A stretch of 64,000 nt of DNA from Chlamydia avium 10DC88 (GTDB lineage Bacteria; Chlamydiota; Chlamydiia; Chlamydiales; Chlamydiaceae): contig NZ_CP006571.1 of the NCBI RefSeq assembly GCF_000583875.1, positions 938,645 through 1,002,644 on the forward strand. The letters are read 5' to 3'. The position numbers and the translations under genes are program-made. Of this stretch, positions 1-9,097 are shown piece after piece. Position 1 is the first letter of the stretch, and each line of letters opens with the position of its first letter. The notes under the pieces are model-generated. The model worked only from the letters and a program-made list of their open reading frames with translations, searched no databases and was not told where the DNA came from.

Positions 1-2
1 TT

Positions 3-107
3 TTTTTTCGTAAACCTCTTGAACTTCTCTGCGATGTTCATAACAAAAAACTCTTCACTTCTACAAGATCTTTTGATAGAAAGTCTTTTGACATTGTTTT
101 TGTTTAA
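3..107 (+). CDS. Possible 3' end of an upstream gene (partial)
   Basis: From base 3 the forward frame is open to a TAA at 105-107. It would encode about 34 C-terminal residues of mixed, protein-like composition (RKPLELLCDVHNKK, then TRSFDRKSFDIVFV). A second forward frame is also open to about base 111, so this is not decisive. In C. trachomatis the gene before parB is sufS as I recall, but I do not recognise a SufS C-terminus here. The remaining stretch up to the parB start at 189 shows nothing beyond AT-rich leader. Confidence 0.3.
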   Translation, partial: FFRKPLELLCDVHNKKLFTSTRSFDRKSFDIVFV

Positions 108-188
108 GTAAGCATTTAAATAATTTTTCATCTCCAATGTAGAGGAATTATGATGTTTTGGAGATATACAAGTAGCTGCAGGTAATTT

Positions 189-1022
189 GTGAGTGAAGTT
201 ATCAATAAAGATACCATTATAGAAGTATCTATAGACGATATTCGAGTGAGCCCCTTTCAGCCACGTCGTATATTTTCAGAAGACGAACTTCAGGAATTAG
301 TTCTTTCTTTAAAGGCTGTGGGCTTGATCCATCCTCCTGTAGTACGAGCCATTCGTAATGGGGATAGAGTACTTTATTATGAATTGATTGCTGGTGAACG
401 TCGTTGGAGAGCTTTACAGTTAGCAGGGTATACTACGATTCCAGTCATTCTTAAACAAGTGGTTGCTGATGATATTGCTGCAGAAGCTACTCTTATAGAA
501 AATATCCAACGGGTGAACCTAAATCCTATGGAAATGGCAGAAGCCTTTAAGAAGTTAATTACCGTATTTGGTTTAACTCAGGATAAAGTGGCAAGTCGTG
601 TGGGGAAAAAACGCTCGACAGTAGCAAATTATTTACGTTTATTTTCTTTATCAAAAACGATTCAGCAGAGCTTGCATGCGGGAGACATTACTTTAGGTCA
701 TGCTAAGGTGTTATTGACTATTGAGGATCTTCAATTACGTGAGCTTCTTAATATGCGTATTATTAAACAACGTCTTGCTGTGCGCGAGGCTGAGCAAGAA
801 GCTAGAAAATTATTGTCAGGAGAGTCTCACTCTGAATCTAAAGGTATTCGTAAGACGCAAGAAATACCAACACAGTATTGTGAGATACAAAAGCGTTTGC
901 ATCGATTTTTGGGTTATAAAGTGACAGTGAAATATTGTGACGGGCAACCCTACATAACATTTCATGTTCCCGACGAAGATCGATTTCAACAACTAGCTGA
1001 TTTATTATTAAAGAATTCTTAA
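189..1022 (+). CDS. parB: ParB/Spo0J chromosome-partitioning protein
   Basis: ParB proteins bind centromere-like parS sites, load onto DNA using CTP, and work with ParA in chromosome segregation. The 277-residue protein has the N-terminal ParB/sulfiredoxin-like domain with the GERRWRA box at residues 69-75 and the ENIQRVNLNPME helix at 104-115. A helix-turn-helix for parS binding follows at about 130-152. Length is typical. The start is a GTG at 189, because the ParB domain begins only about 10 residues in and no better ATG lies upstream. No parA or clear parS palindrome is visible here. The next gene is on the opposite strand and ends 23 bases after parB. Confidence 0.95.
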   Translation: MSEVINKDTIIEVSIDDIRVSPFQPRRIFSEDELQELVLSLKAVGLIHPPVVRAIRNGDRVLYYELIAGERRWRALQLAGYTTIPVILKQVVADDIAAEATLIENIQRVNLNPMEMAEAFKKLITVFGLTQDKVASRVGKKRSTVANYLRLFSLSKTIQQSLHAGDITLGHAKVLLTIEDLQLRELLNMRIIKQRLAVREAEQEARKLLSGESHSESKGIRKTQEIPTQYCEIQKRLHRFLGYKVTVKYCDGQPYITFHVPDEDRFQQLADLLLKNS

Positions 1023-1044
1023 TCAATACGAGATTTTCTTTTAC

Positions 1045-2040
1045 TCAAGGATTTGATTTTTTTTCAGGGGAGTGGATGCAATGATACGAGTGTTGATTGT
1101 TCTCTATGTGTTTAGGAATACTTTCTTGAAGGCATGATGCTGTTCTTTTGGGACAACGGTGGTAGAAAATGCATCCCGAGTTTGTAAATGTTTCTTGAAG
1201 AGAAGGTTGTATAGATAATTTCTTTTGAATATTACGATGTTCAGGAAGATCGGGAAGTTGGGAATCAAGTAACATTTGTGTATAGGGATGGCGAGGATGT
1301 GAAAAGATGCTTTCTGTAGGTCCGGACTCAACAATTTTTCCTTTATACATAATTATCACTTCGGAACAAAATGAGCGTACAACTGCGAGATCATGTGAAA
1401 TAAATAGGTAACTCATTTTGAGTTCTTTCTGTAAGTCAGTAAGCATGTTTAGGATTTGTGCTTGCATAGACGGATCTAAAGCAGAAACAACTTCATCACA
1501 TATCATAAGCTTAGGAGTTCCTAATAATGCTCGCGCTATAGAGACGCGTTGTTGTTGACCTCCAGAGAGTTGGTGAGGATAGCGGTAGAAATAATCAGCA
1601 GAAAGTCCTACACGATTTAAAGATTTTTCTACCATGCTAATTAAATGTTCTTTAGTGACAATCCGGTGGTGCATAAGGGCATGGCTTAGACTATCAAAAA
1701 TAGTTTTTTTAGGATTTAATGAAGCTTTAGGGTTTTGAAAAACCATTCGAACACATGAACGTAGTTGTTTTAAATCTTGCTTAGACTGCAACTTAATGGG
1801 GATATTATTGAACAACAGATATCCTGAGGTTAGTTGTAAAAGTCCTGCAAGAGCAAGTGCAAGTGTCGTTTTCCCTGATCCTGACTCCCCGATAAGTCCT
1901 ACAATTTTCCCTGCGGGGATAGAAAACGAAATGTTATCGATAGCTTTTGTAGTTATTATTTTTCTCCCAAATCCGAAGGAACGTTTATAGTAATATTTTT
2001 TTATTTGCTCAGCTTGTACTAGAGGATAAGGTTTATTCAT
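1045..2040 (-). CDS. dppF: Oligo/dipeptide ABC transporter ATP-binding protein DppF/OppF
   Basis: This is one of a pair of ATPases that power peptide import through an Opp/Dpp-type inner-membrane ABC transporter. Walker A is GESGSGKT (residues 51-58), the ABC signature is LSGGQQQ (158-164) and Walker B is LMICDEVVSALD (178-189). The C-terminal oligopeptide/dipeptide extension includes HPRHPYTQMLL and a Cys-containing tail. Its start overlaps the end of dppD by 8 bases, which indicates translational coupling. Permease and substrate-binding genes are not in this window. The assignment to F rather than D rests on order and family knowledge. Confidence 0.93.
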   Translation of the reverse strand: MNKPYPLVQAEQIKKYYYKRSFGFGRKIITTKAIDNISFSIPAGKIVGLIGESGSGKTTLALALAGLLQLTSGYLLFNNIPIKLQSKQDLKQLRSCVRMVFQNPKASLNPKKTIFDSLSHALMHHRIVTKEHLISMVEKSLNRVGLSADYFYRYPHQLSGGQQQRVSIARALLGTPKLMICDEVVSALDPSMQAQILNMLTDLQKELKMSYLFISHDLAVVRSFCSEVIIMYKGKIVESGPTESIFSHPRHPYTQMLLDSQLPDLPEHRNIQKKLSIQPSLQETFTNSGCIFYHRCPKRTASCLQESIPKHIENNQHSYHCIHSPEKKSNP

Positions 2041-2992
2041 ATAACCAGCACTTCACTTTATGTTTTGAATCAATGTTATGGAGAGGGGGTTCCACAGTAC
2101 ACCTAGAGTGTGCTTTTGAACAGCGTGGAGCATAACAACATCCAGAAGGCAAGTTATCATAACATGGTGGCTGTCCAGGAATTGATGTAAATGTTTTTGC
2201 ATTTACAGAGGGACGGGAGGCAAGAAGATCTTGAGTATAGGGATGGCATGGATGATGGAATATCTGGTGAACAGAGGCATATTCTACCATTCTTCCGGCA
2301 TAAAGTACTAAGACGTCATCAGCAGTTTCTGCAACAACACCCATGTCATGAGTGATGATTAATAAACTCATCCCAAGCTTACTCTGCAATTTCTTTAATA
2401 ATTGTAAAATTTGATACTGTACGGAAACATCTAGAGCTGTTGTTGGCTCATCAGCAATAACAATTTCAGGAGAGGATAGTAATGCCATAGCAATAGATAT
2501 TCTCTGTAACATACCTCCAGAGAGCTGGTGAGGATAGAGTTTCAAACAGAGTTCCGGATGATGGAAACCCGTATCTAATAGTGCTTGAATAATTTTATCA
2601 CGCCCTGCTTGGCGAGAAAGGTGTAGATGCGTGTCAATGAGTTCTTGAAATTGTTGCCCTATGGTAAATACAGGATTTAACGAGGCATGAGGATTTTGGA
2701 AAATCATTGCAATTTTTACTCCAAAGATGGATTGCAATACTTTTCGGGAAGCTGATAATAATTCTTTTCCTCTATACAAAACGTTCCCTGATAAAGAAAA
2801 TAAAGGTGTTGGTAATAATTGCATCAAAGCATGTGCTGTTACTGATTTCCCTGATCCCGATTCTCCAATGATAGCTAGAGTTTTCCCTTGGTAAACATCA
2901 AATGATAGAGATTCAACTATTGAGTAACGAGCGCGTTGTTGATTTAAATATATTGTGAGATCTTTAACCTGTAGGATGGGGGATGAAGTCAT
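2033..2992 (-). CDS. dppD: Oligo/dipeptide ABC transporter ATP-binding protein DppD/OppD
   Basis: This is the partner ATPase of the adjacent DppF, forming the nucleotide-binding heterodimer of a peptide importer. Walker A is GESGSGKS (43-50), and the signature LSGGMLQR and the DEPTTALD Walker B follow in order. The C-terminal oligopeptide domain carries HPCHPYTQDLL and several cysteines. At 319 residues the length is normal. It is the first gene of the dppD-dppF pair on the minus strand and is divergent from the phosphate-transport genes starting at 3046, so the 53-base gap between them must hold promoters for both directions. Confidence 0.93.
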   Translation of the reverse strand: MTSSPILQVKDLTIYLNQQRARYSIVESLSFDVYQGKTLAIIGESGSGKSVTAHALMQLLPTPLFSLSGNVLYRGKELLSASRKVLQSIFGVKIAMIFQNPHASLNPVFTIGQQFQELIDTHLHLSRQAGRDKIIQALLDTGFHHPELCLKLYPHQLSGGMLQRISIAMALLSSPEIVIADEPTTALDVSVQYQILQLLKKLQSKLGMSLLIITHDMGVVAETADDVLVLYAGRMVEYASVHQIFHHPCHPYTQDLLASRPSVNAKTFTSIPGQPPCYDNLPSGCCYAPRCSKAHSRCTVEPPLHNIDSKHKVKCWLYE

Positions 2993-3045
2993 AAGTCATT
3001 TACAAGATCATTAAAGCTAGCTATTATTGTCAAAAAGGTATTCTT

Positions 3046-3720
3046 ATGCAAACTCTTGCTCGTCTATTTGGACAATCTCCTTTTGCTCCTCTGCAAGCAC
3101 ATTTAGAAGTTGTTGCGTTTTGTGTTCAACAAATGTTGCCCATATTTCTTGCTCTGCGAGACCAAGATTATCAGCAAGTACATATTCTTGCTAAAACAAT
3201 CTCAGATAAAGAATACCAAGCAGATTGCATAAAAAATGATATGCGTAATCATCTTCCTGTAGGTTTGTTTATGCCTATATCCCGTGCAGGAATTTTAGAA
3301 ATTATTTCTATACAAGATAGTATCGCAGATACCGCCGAGGACGTAGCCATCTTACTTACTGTGCGAGAATTGCAGTTTTATCCTGAGTTTGAAGCAATCT
3401 TTTCTCAATTTTTACATAAAAGCATAGAAACTTTTGATTTTATTATGAAAGTCATACAAGAGTTTAATAAATTACTTGAGAGCTCCTTTGGAGGACGTAA
3501 AGCAGATAAGGTCCGCTTTTTAGTTAGTCGTGTGGCAAAAGCAGAACATGAATGTGATGTTATTCAACGTCAACTCATGCAGATTTTCTTTTCTGATGAA
3601 TTTACTATTTCTACAAAAGAGTGTTACTTATGGCTACAAATAATTAAACGTGTAGCAGGGATCTCAGATAACTCAGAGAAGCTTGCCTATCGTATTAATA
3701 TGACGCTAGAAGAAAAGTAA
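3046..3720 (+). CDS. DUF47/PhoU-like accessory protein of the phosphate transporter
   Basis: This 224-residue, almost entirely helical cytoplasmic protein belongs to the DUF47 (TIGR00153) family. Members sit beside PiT-type phosphate transporters and are thought to modulate uptake, as PhoU does for Pst. Acidic helix motifs such as IQDSIADTAEDVAILL and ISDNSEKLAYRI match the paired metal-binding helices of the PhoU fold. The transporter gene starts 6 bases after the stop, so the two are surely cotranscribed. It corresponds to C. trachomatis CT691 by order. The regulatory role is inferred from the family. Confidence 0.85.
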   Translation: MQTLARLFGQSPFAPLQAHLEVVAFCVQQMLPIFLALRDQDYQQVHILAKTISDKEYQADCIKNDMRNHLPVGLFMPISRAGILEIISIQDSIADTAEDVAILLTVRELQFYPEFEAIFSQFLHKSIETFDFIMKVIQEFNKLLESSFGGRKADKVRFLVSRVAKAEHECDVIQRQLMQIFFSDEFTISTKECYLWLQIIKRVAGISDNSEKLAYRINMTLEEK

Positions 3721-3725
3721 GAATC

Positions 3726-5006
3726 ATGCTTGCGTTACTATTTTTTGTTCTTTTATGTGGTTTTTATACCTCTTGGAATATAGGAGCAAATGATGTAGCG
3801 AATGCTGTGGGACCTAGTGTGGGGTCCGGGGTATTAACCTTACGACAGGCAGTGATTGTCGCTATTATTTTTGAGTTTCTAGGTGCTTTACTACTTGGCA
3901 ATCGAGTGACAGGGACAATCGAGAGTCATATAGTATCAGTTTCTAATCCTTCGATTGCTTCCAGTGATTATGTTTACGGTATGACCGGAGCTTTACTTGC
4001 TACAGGAGCCTGGTTACAGCTAGCATCTTATTTTGGATGGCCCGTCTCAACGACACATTCTATAGTTGGAGCTGTTATTGGCTTTGGACTCGTGTTAGGC
4101 AAAGGAGCAGTAATTTATTGGGGATCCATAGGAACAATTGTTATTAGCTGGTTTCTGTCTCCTTTAATGGGTGGAGGAATTGCTTATCTTGTTTTTTCTT
4201 TTATACGAAAGAATATTTTGTATCGGGGAGATCCTGTTCAAGCTGTTGTGCGTATAGCCCCCTTTTTGACAGCTTTCGTAATGATCGTATTGGGAGTTAT
4301 TATTGTTTGTGGTGGGTTAATTACACGTTTTGTTTCTCATACATGGGCATTAGGAGTTGTCTTCTTCTTAGGGGGGATGAGTTACATATTAATGTTTAAA
4401 TATGTACATACTTCTCGGTGTTCTCATGTTTGCGATACTCCTGATGTGGGAAGCTTATTGTACCGTTTAAAAAAGTGTGGGGGTAATTACGGAAGGAAAT
4501 ACCTAGTTGTTGAAAGGATTTTTGCTTATCTACAAATTATCATTGCCTGTTTTATGGCATTTGCTCACGGTTCTAATGACGTTGCGAATGCTATCGCTCC
4601 TGTTGCTGGAGTATTGCGTCAGCTATACCCACAAATGTATTCTTCCTATACGTTAATTGGACTCATGGTATTTGGTGGCTTAGGATTAATCATCGGCTTA
4701 TCCATTTGGGGGTGGCGCGTTATCGAAACTGTAGGATGTAAAATAACTGAGCTTACGCCGTCTCGGGGATTTTCTGTAGGTTTAGGAGCCGCAATTACTA
4801 TTGCCCTAGCATCAGCATTTGGATTGCCTATATCTACAACACATGTAGTGGTCGGAGCAGTATTAGGAATAGGTCTTGCTAGAGGAATTCATGCTATTAA
4901 TCTAAACATTATCAAAGACATAGTGATGTCTTGGTTCATCACCCTTCCTGCAGGAGCTATACTCTCTATTCTATTTTTCTTTGCTTTAAGAGCGCTCTTC
5001 CATTAA
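3726..5006 (+). CDS. pitA: PiT-family inorganic phosphate transporter
   Basis: This polytopic inner-membrane protein of 426 residues carries the two inverted PiT signatures: GANDVANAVGP near residue 21 and GSNDVANAIAP in the second half. Each is followed by an STTH motif (STTHSIVGAVIG and STTHVVVGAVLG). About ten hydrophobic spans surround a polar central loop rich in Cys and Lys. PiT proteins symport phosphate, usually as a metal-phosphate complex, with protons or sodium. It lies directly behind the DUF47 gene and is followed by pgk. It is called ygo4 in older chlamydial annotation. Confidence 0.92.
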   Translation: MLALLFFVLLCGFYTSWNIGANDVANAVGPSVGSGVLTLRQAVIVAIIFEFLGALLLGNRVTGTIESHIVSVSNPSIASSDYVYGMTGALLATGAWLQLASYFGWPVSTTHSIVGAVIGFGLVLGKGAVIYWGSIGTIVISWFLSPLMGGGIAYLVFSFIRKNILYRGDPVQAVVRIAPFLTAFVMIVLGVIIVCGGLITRFVSHTWALGVVFFLGGMSYILMFKYVHTSRCSHVCDTPDVGSLLYRLKKCGGNYGRKYLVVERIFAYLQIIIACFMAFAHGSNDVANAIAPVAGVLRQLYPQMYSSYTLIGLMVFGGLGLIIGLSIWGWRVIETVGCKITELTPSRGFSVGLGAAITIALASAFGLPISTTHVVVGAVLGIGLARGIHAINLNIIKDIVMSWFITLPAGAILSILFFFALRALFH

Positions 5007-5043
5007 AAATAGGGAAATCATCTTAGTAATTTCTCAAGGTATA

Positions 5044-6279
5044 ATGGATAGGTTAACAGTCAGGGATCTTTCTCCCGAAGAGCAAAAGGTATTAGTGCGT
5101 GTTGATTTTAATGTTCCCGTCAAAGATGGGAAGATTATCGATGACATCCGCATTCGTAGTGCTATGCCTACGATTAATTACCTGCTACAAAAACGTGCTG
5201 CTGTAATTTTAATGAGTCATTTAGGTCGCCCTCAGGGTTGTGGCTTTGAAGAAAAGTATTCCCTACAACCTATTGTTGAAGTACTCGAAGGTTATTTAGG
5301 ACATCACGTTCCTTTGGCTCTTGCTTGTGTGGGAGAAGTCGCTCGCCAGGCTGTAGCGCAGTTATCCCCAGGTAGAGTCTTGTTATTAGAAAATCTAAGA
5401 TTTCATTATGGTGAAGAACATCCAGAAGCAGATCCTAAATTTGCTGCCGAGCTTTCTTCTTATGGCGATCTTTATGTGAATGATGCTTTTGGCACTTCAC
5501 ATAGGAAACATGCTTCTGTATATACTGTTCCTCAAGCTTTTCCAGGAAAAGCTGCAGCTGGTTTCCTTATGGAGAAGGAGCTAGAGTTCCTAGGGAATCA
5601 TTTATTAATTTCTCCCAAACGTCCTTTCACTGCAATTTTAGGTGGAGCTAAAGTATCTTCAAAAATTGGTGTTATTGAAGCTCTTTTATCTCAAGTAGAT
5701 AATCTCCTATTAGCAGGCGGCATGGGATTTACTTTTTTAAAGGCTTTAGGAAAGTCCTTAGGAGGCTCTTTAGTTGAAGAGTCCGGTATTGCCCTTGCAC
5801 AACGTGTAATGGAACTCGCCAAAAAGAACAATGTGCGTATCTTTTTACCTAGCGATGTAAAAATAGCTAAGACATGCTCTCCTGGGGTTGCTTGGAAAGA
5901 AGTTTCCATAGATCGGGGGATTCCCGATGGGTTCCAAGGTTTAGATATCGGTACTAAAACTATTCAAGAATTTTGTAGGGTCATTGATGCCTCAGCATCA
6001 GTATTCTGGAATGGCCCTGTTGGGGTATATGAAGTGCCTCCATTTGATCAGGGATCTATGGCTATTGCTAACTGTTTAGCACGTCACCCCTCAGCTATTA
6101 CTATTGTAGGTGGAGGAGACGCGGCTGCTGTTGTTGCCCTAGCCGGGTGCTCTGCTCAAGTGTCGCATGTGTCGACAGGAGGAGGAGCTTCTCTTGAATT
6201 TTTAGAAAAAGGCTTTTTACCAGGAACGGAAGTTCTTTCTCCTGCACCAGGAAATGCAGAAAGCTCTGACTTTGAGTAA
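5044..6279 (+). CDS. pgk: Phosphoglycerate kinase
   Basis: Catalyses the ATP-forming conversion of 1,3-bisphosphoglycerate to 3-phosphoglycerate in glycolysis. It has the signature RVDFNVPV near the N-terminus, the substrate motif LMSHLGRP, NDAFGTSHR, the hinge/nucleotide motif GGAKVSSKIGVI and the C-terminal GGGDAAAVV. The 411-residue length is usual. The ATG at 5044 follows an AAGG ribosome-binding site. A hairpin at 6317-6349 probably ends the transcript. Together with gapA at 47.8 kb it marks an intact ATP-yielding lower glycolysis. Confidence 0.96.
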   Translation: MDRLTVRDLSPEEQKVLVRVDFNVPVKDGKIIDDIRIRSAMPTINYLLQKRAAVILMSHLGRPQGCGFEEKYSLQPIVEVLEGYLGHHVPLALACVGEVARQAVAQLSPGRVLLLENLRFHYGEEHPEADPKFAAELSSYGDLYVNDAFGTSHRKHASVYTVPQAFPGKAAAGFLMEKELEFLGNHLLISPKRPFTAILGGAKVSSKIGVIEALLSQVDNLLLAGGMGFTFLKALGKSLGGSLVEESGIALAQRVMELAKKNNVRIFLPSDVKIAKTCSPGVAWKEVSIDRGIPDGFQGLDIGTKTIQEFCRVIDASASVFWNGPVGVYEVPPFDQGSMAIANCLARHPSAITIVGGGDAAAVVALAGCSAQVSHVSTGGGASLEFLEKGFLPGTEVLSPAPGNAESSDFE

Positions 6280-6316
6280 TATTATCTATTTTCTTTAATT
6301 TGGATGGGGGCATTTT

Positions 6317-6349
6317 AAACAATCTCCTATATAGCTATAGGGGTTGTTT
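6317..6349 (+). terminator. Probable transcription terminator hairpin after pgk
   Basis: An imperfect inverted repeat (AAACAA...CTCCTATA with TATAGGGG.TTGTTT) can fold into a long stem with a bulge 37 bases past the pgk stop. T-rich sequence follows, but no clean U-run, so this is a probable rather than certain terminator. Confidence 0.5.
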
Positions 6350-6562
6350 ATATGTCATTTTGTGTTTTGTCATTAGGCAAGTCTTTGATTTTCAGTCTAT
6401 TCGCTTTTATTTTTCATTCAACTTCATATAATTAATCAATATAAACTAATATTTCGTTTTTTTATTAAGTTTTAATAAAAAACTATTATTTTTGTTTTAA
6501 AAAGTATTCTCATAATTATTTTTTTCATTTTAAAATTAAAAATATAAATATGGAGAAAAATT
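6350..6562. other. Very AT-rich intergenic/promoter region before effector genes
   Basis: No gene is seen here. The stretch from about 6420 to 6560 is dominated by A and T runs and is more AT-rich than its surroundings. It must hold the promoter and leader of the effector-like gene at 6563. A TTGTTT-like element followed about 15-17 bases later by TAATTA-like sequence around 6494-6520 is a weak sigma-70-type candidate. A GGAG ribosome-binding site precedes the ATG at 6563. Confidence 0.4.
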
Positions 6563-7807
6563 ATGGGAATTAATCCAAGTAATCGTGGCCAAGGTAGTAA
6601 TGATTTATGGATTTCCGGGACTCCTGACACAGAAAGAGGAGTAGAAGGATCTCAATCTCCATCAGGAGAATTGGGGACTCATAGGGTTTCTACAGCATCA
6701 AATAGTAGTAGATCCTCGGGCATACTAGCGAGGATTAGTGCCAGCGTAAGGTCATTTTTTAGCAGTATTTTTGGAAGAGGCTCTTCTTCTAGTAGTAGTA
6801 GTAGGCCATCAACTGCTTCAGAGTCTTCTTTAACATCACGACTTTCCGTAGAATCTACTGGTGATGCGCGTGCAACAGAAGGTGCTGCCTCAGGTCTACA
6901 AAAACGAGGTTATATTCCTGGGAAGCCAGTCCCTACGCCTAAAGTAGAAACATCATCTTTAACACGTTCCGGAGCTATAAAAAAGCGTCGTGCTCCCTTA
7001 CCTCCTACAGGAAATAAAGAAAGTAAAGTACAACGTCGTGATAGTGATGCTAGCGAAACCTCCGCAAATAGCACAGATTCAGCGATTTCTACAAATTCTT
7101 CTATTGTTAAAAATTTAAAATCTTATTTAGAAGCAAATGCACGATCCAAACAAGAACAAGTATCAAAACTAGCAGAACAAATAAAAAATCGTTGGACAAC
7201 ATTAGAAAATAGTGACGAATTAAATTATAAAATAACAAGTTTACAGACACTAGTCGATCAAATGGGTAGTTCACGTCGTGATTTAACAAAAGAGTTACAG
7301 TTAACACGATCTGGTATACATGATAATGTTGTCGATCAAACGCAATTATTATCACAAACACTATGGAAATTAGCTTCTAAACATCATGATCAAGGTGAAC
7401 CATCAGGATTATTTAGTTTATTGGTTCACATGTCTTTCGGAGGTCCTACACTAGCCCCTTCTGCTAAGGTACACGATTATATGCGAGATCTCTTAAGTCT
7501 TCATGGTGATGATGAACTAGAAGAACAAGAGAGAAAACTACTCGATTCATTTGCAGACAACATAGATCGTCTACGCGATCGATCGCCTAATGATGCTCTT
7601 AGAGCATGGGCGAATTTTATTAGTAGAGGAGAAGTTGCTGTAAGAGGAGTTGTTAACCGTGAATTAGCAACCAACGTAGGTGGATACGTTCGTGAGGAGG
7701 TAGGCGACAATGTACAGTGGAACTTATCAGCATTGTCTCTACTGCAGCAACTGGATCCTGGTGTATTTGCAACGACTATGGGAGTCTTGGCTACGGAAGC
7801 TCTATAG
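6563..7807 (+). CDS. Putative type III secreted effector at the CT694/TmeA position (SINC-like candidate)
   Basis: Predicted 414-residue protein with no enzymatic motif I recognise. The first 50 residues are Ser/Gly/Asn-rich and disordered, as in type III secretion signals. An amphipathic segment at about 53-72 (GILARISASVRSFFSSIF) is flanked by a seven-Ser run and resembles the membrane-localisation domains of C. trachomatis CT694/CT695. A basic, Pro-rich element (KKRRAPLPPTG, about 140-150) could be a nuclear-localisation or SH3-type ligand. Residues 180-414 look helical. Position after pgk matches CT694 (TmeA) and, as I recall, the C. psittaci nuclear-envelope effector SINC. Which homology applies needs alignment. 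The gene appears cotranscribed with the next one, 23 bases downstream. Confidence 0.65.
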   Translation: MGINPSNRGQGSNDLWISGTPDTERGVEGSQSPSGELGTHRVSTASNSSRSSGILARISASVRSFFSSIFGRGSSSSSSSRPSTASESSLTSRLSVESTGDARATEGAASGLQKRGYIPGKPVPTPKVETSSLTRSGAIKKRRAPLPPTGNKESKVQRRDSDASETSANSTDSAISTNSSIVKNLKSYLEANARSKQEQVSKLAEQIKNRWTTLENSDELNYKITSLQTLVDQMGSSRRDLTKELQLTRSGIHDNVVDQTQLLSQTLWKLASKHHDQGEPSGLFSLLVHMSFGGPTLAPSAKVHDYMRDLLSLHGDDELEEQERKLLDSFADNIDRLRDRSPNDALRAWANFISRGEVAVRGVVNRELATNVGGYVREEVGDNVQWNLSALSLLQQLDPGVFATTMGVLATEAL

Positions 7808-7830
7808 AGGAAAGTGAGGATTAGAGAATT

Positions 7831-8991
7831 ATGGGATCTCCTGTGCAAGGAGGCGATGGAGGCGTAGAACCTTCGTGGCGAGATCTTTTTGACAATCGTG
7901 CAGATTCCAGTTCTGAAGGAGAAGATGCCGATCTAAACCAGCGGATTACTGAGCATGTGAGTTCGGTTTTTGGCCCTCATACGGAGTTAGGGATCCCTCA
8001 GGCTAGCCCATCTTCAGAGATGTCTAATGATCTTCCAGAACGTTTAGCAGCAGGTCCTCGGGAGGAAGAATTTTTCAGGTCTTTGCTTCAAAGAATACAG
8101 CGTGCTGTATTTAGAATATGGTCATCAAGATCAAAAATTCTCAAAGAAGAAAGTACACCAAGTTATCGTGCATTATTTGAAAATACAGAAATAGATGAAA
8201 GCATTGTTTCCGAGGTACAAGATGCCCCTCCTCCTGCTCGAGGGTGTTTAGCATCTATAAGACAGTTTTTTTTAAATGCTTTTCGAAGAATGTGTAGTTG
8301 CATTTATAAAAAGAAATCCGAATCCACTATAGATTTTTGTGGTTTAGATGCTGAGAGTCCAGAAGGTACCATAGCTCTTGCTTTGTTACTAAGAATGGCA
8401 AGTAAGTGGGCATTAGAAACAGGATTTTCTTCTTTAGACAGAAAGTCACAACATCCTAAATCCATTTTCCCTTTGCAAAGCACTGGAGAGTTTCGAAAAA
8501 TCGTCACTGTATTTCAAGAGTTCATTCAAAGACAACCATCTGGAGATCCTTTAACAATAGCACGTGGAATAGCAAAATTAGTATGTGCATTATCTAGTCA
8601 GCGGGGAGAATGCCAAAAAGCTGTAGAATCTCTAAGTAGAAAGGATCCGAGTCGTGATTATTCCGAGATTATCTTAGGAGCTAAACAACTCGATATACTG
8701 GCAAGTAAAGGAAATGAGGGATTAATAACAGTAAGGCAAATATTAACTTCGTTGTGTGTTACCTATAATCAGTTATTAGGAGAGTTTTTAAGTTCATGGG
8801 GCGATGTTAATGAAGAAAATCCAACAGAAATTCGTTATGATTTTGTTGTCCAAGTGGTTGAAACCAATCTTCCTGTGTTACAAGAAGCTTATACTTCGGA
8901 TCCCCAGCTGTATGAACGCATGTTAAATGATGCGATCTGTCGTTTTTTCTTCGTTCCTCAAATAAAAGAAGATGAATGGTCTCCAACATGA
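7831..8991 (+). CDS. Putative type III secreted effector at the CT695/TmeB position
   Basis: 386-residue predicted effector of unknown activity. It shows a duplicated arrangement: PSWRDLFDN (14-22) followed by an amphipathic helix (about 81-97, FFRSLLQRIQRAVFRIW), then PSYRALFENT (110-119) followed by a second amphipathic, Cys-containing helix (about 138-158) and a Lys cluster. Such helices are the kind used by CT694/CT695 to bind host membranes. The N-terminus is acidic and Ser-rich, and the C-terminal half (about 180-386) is helical. Its start lies 23 bases after the previous stop, so they probably form one operon. Function is inferred from position and composition only. Confidence 0.65.
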   Translation: MGSPVQGGDGGVEPSWRDLFDNRADSSSEGEDADLNQRITEHVSSVFGPHTELGIPQASPSSEMSNDLPERLAAGPREEEFFRSLLQRIQRAVFRIWSSRSKILKEESTPSYRALFENTEIDESIVSEVQDAPPPARGCLASIRQFFLNAFRRMCSCIYKKKSESTIDFCGLDAESPEGTIALALLLRMASKWALETGFSSLDRKSQHPKSIFPLQSTGEFRKIVTVFQEFIQRQPSGDPLTIARGIAKLVCALSSQRGECQKAVESLSRKDPSRDYSEIILGAKQLDILASKGNEGLITVRQILTSLCVTYNQLLGEFLSSWGDVNEENPTEIRYDFVVQVVETNLPVLQEAYTSDPQLYERMLNDAICRFFFVPQIKEDEWSPT

Positions 8992-9097
8992 GAAAACGTT
9001 TAATTTTTTTAGGCAGGAACTATTGCGAAATAAAAATAATGCAATAAAGCATTCCAAAGAATAAGCAAAAAAAAGTAGAACTGAGTTATTTCTTCCT

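Noticed and set aside
8992..9097. Possible small RNA or hairpin between the effector-like genes and the CT696-like gene
   Set aside because: Only short A/T inverted repeats are present. Nothing resembles a known RNA family or a stable terminator.
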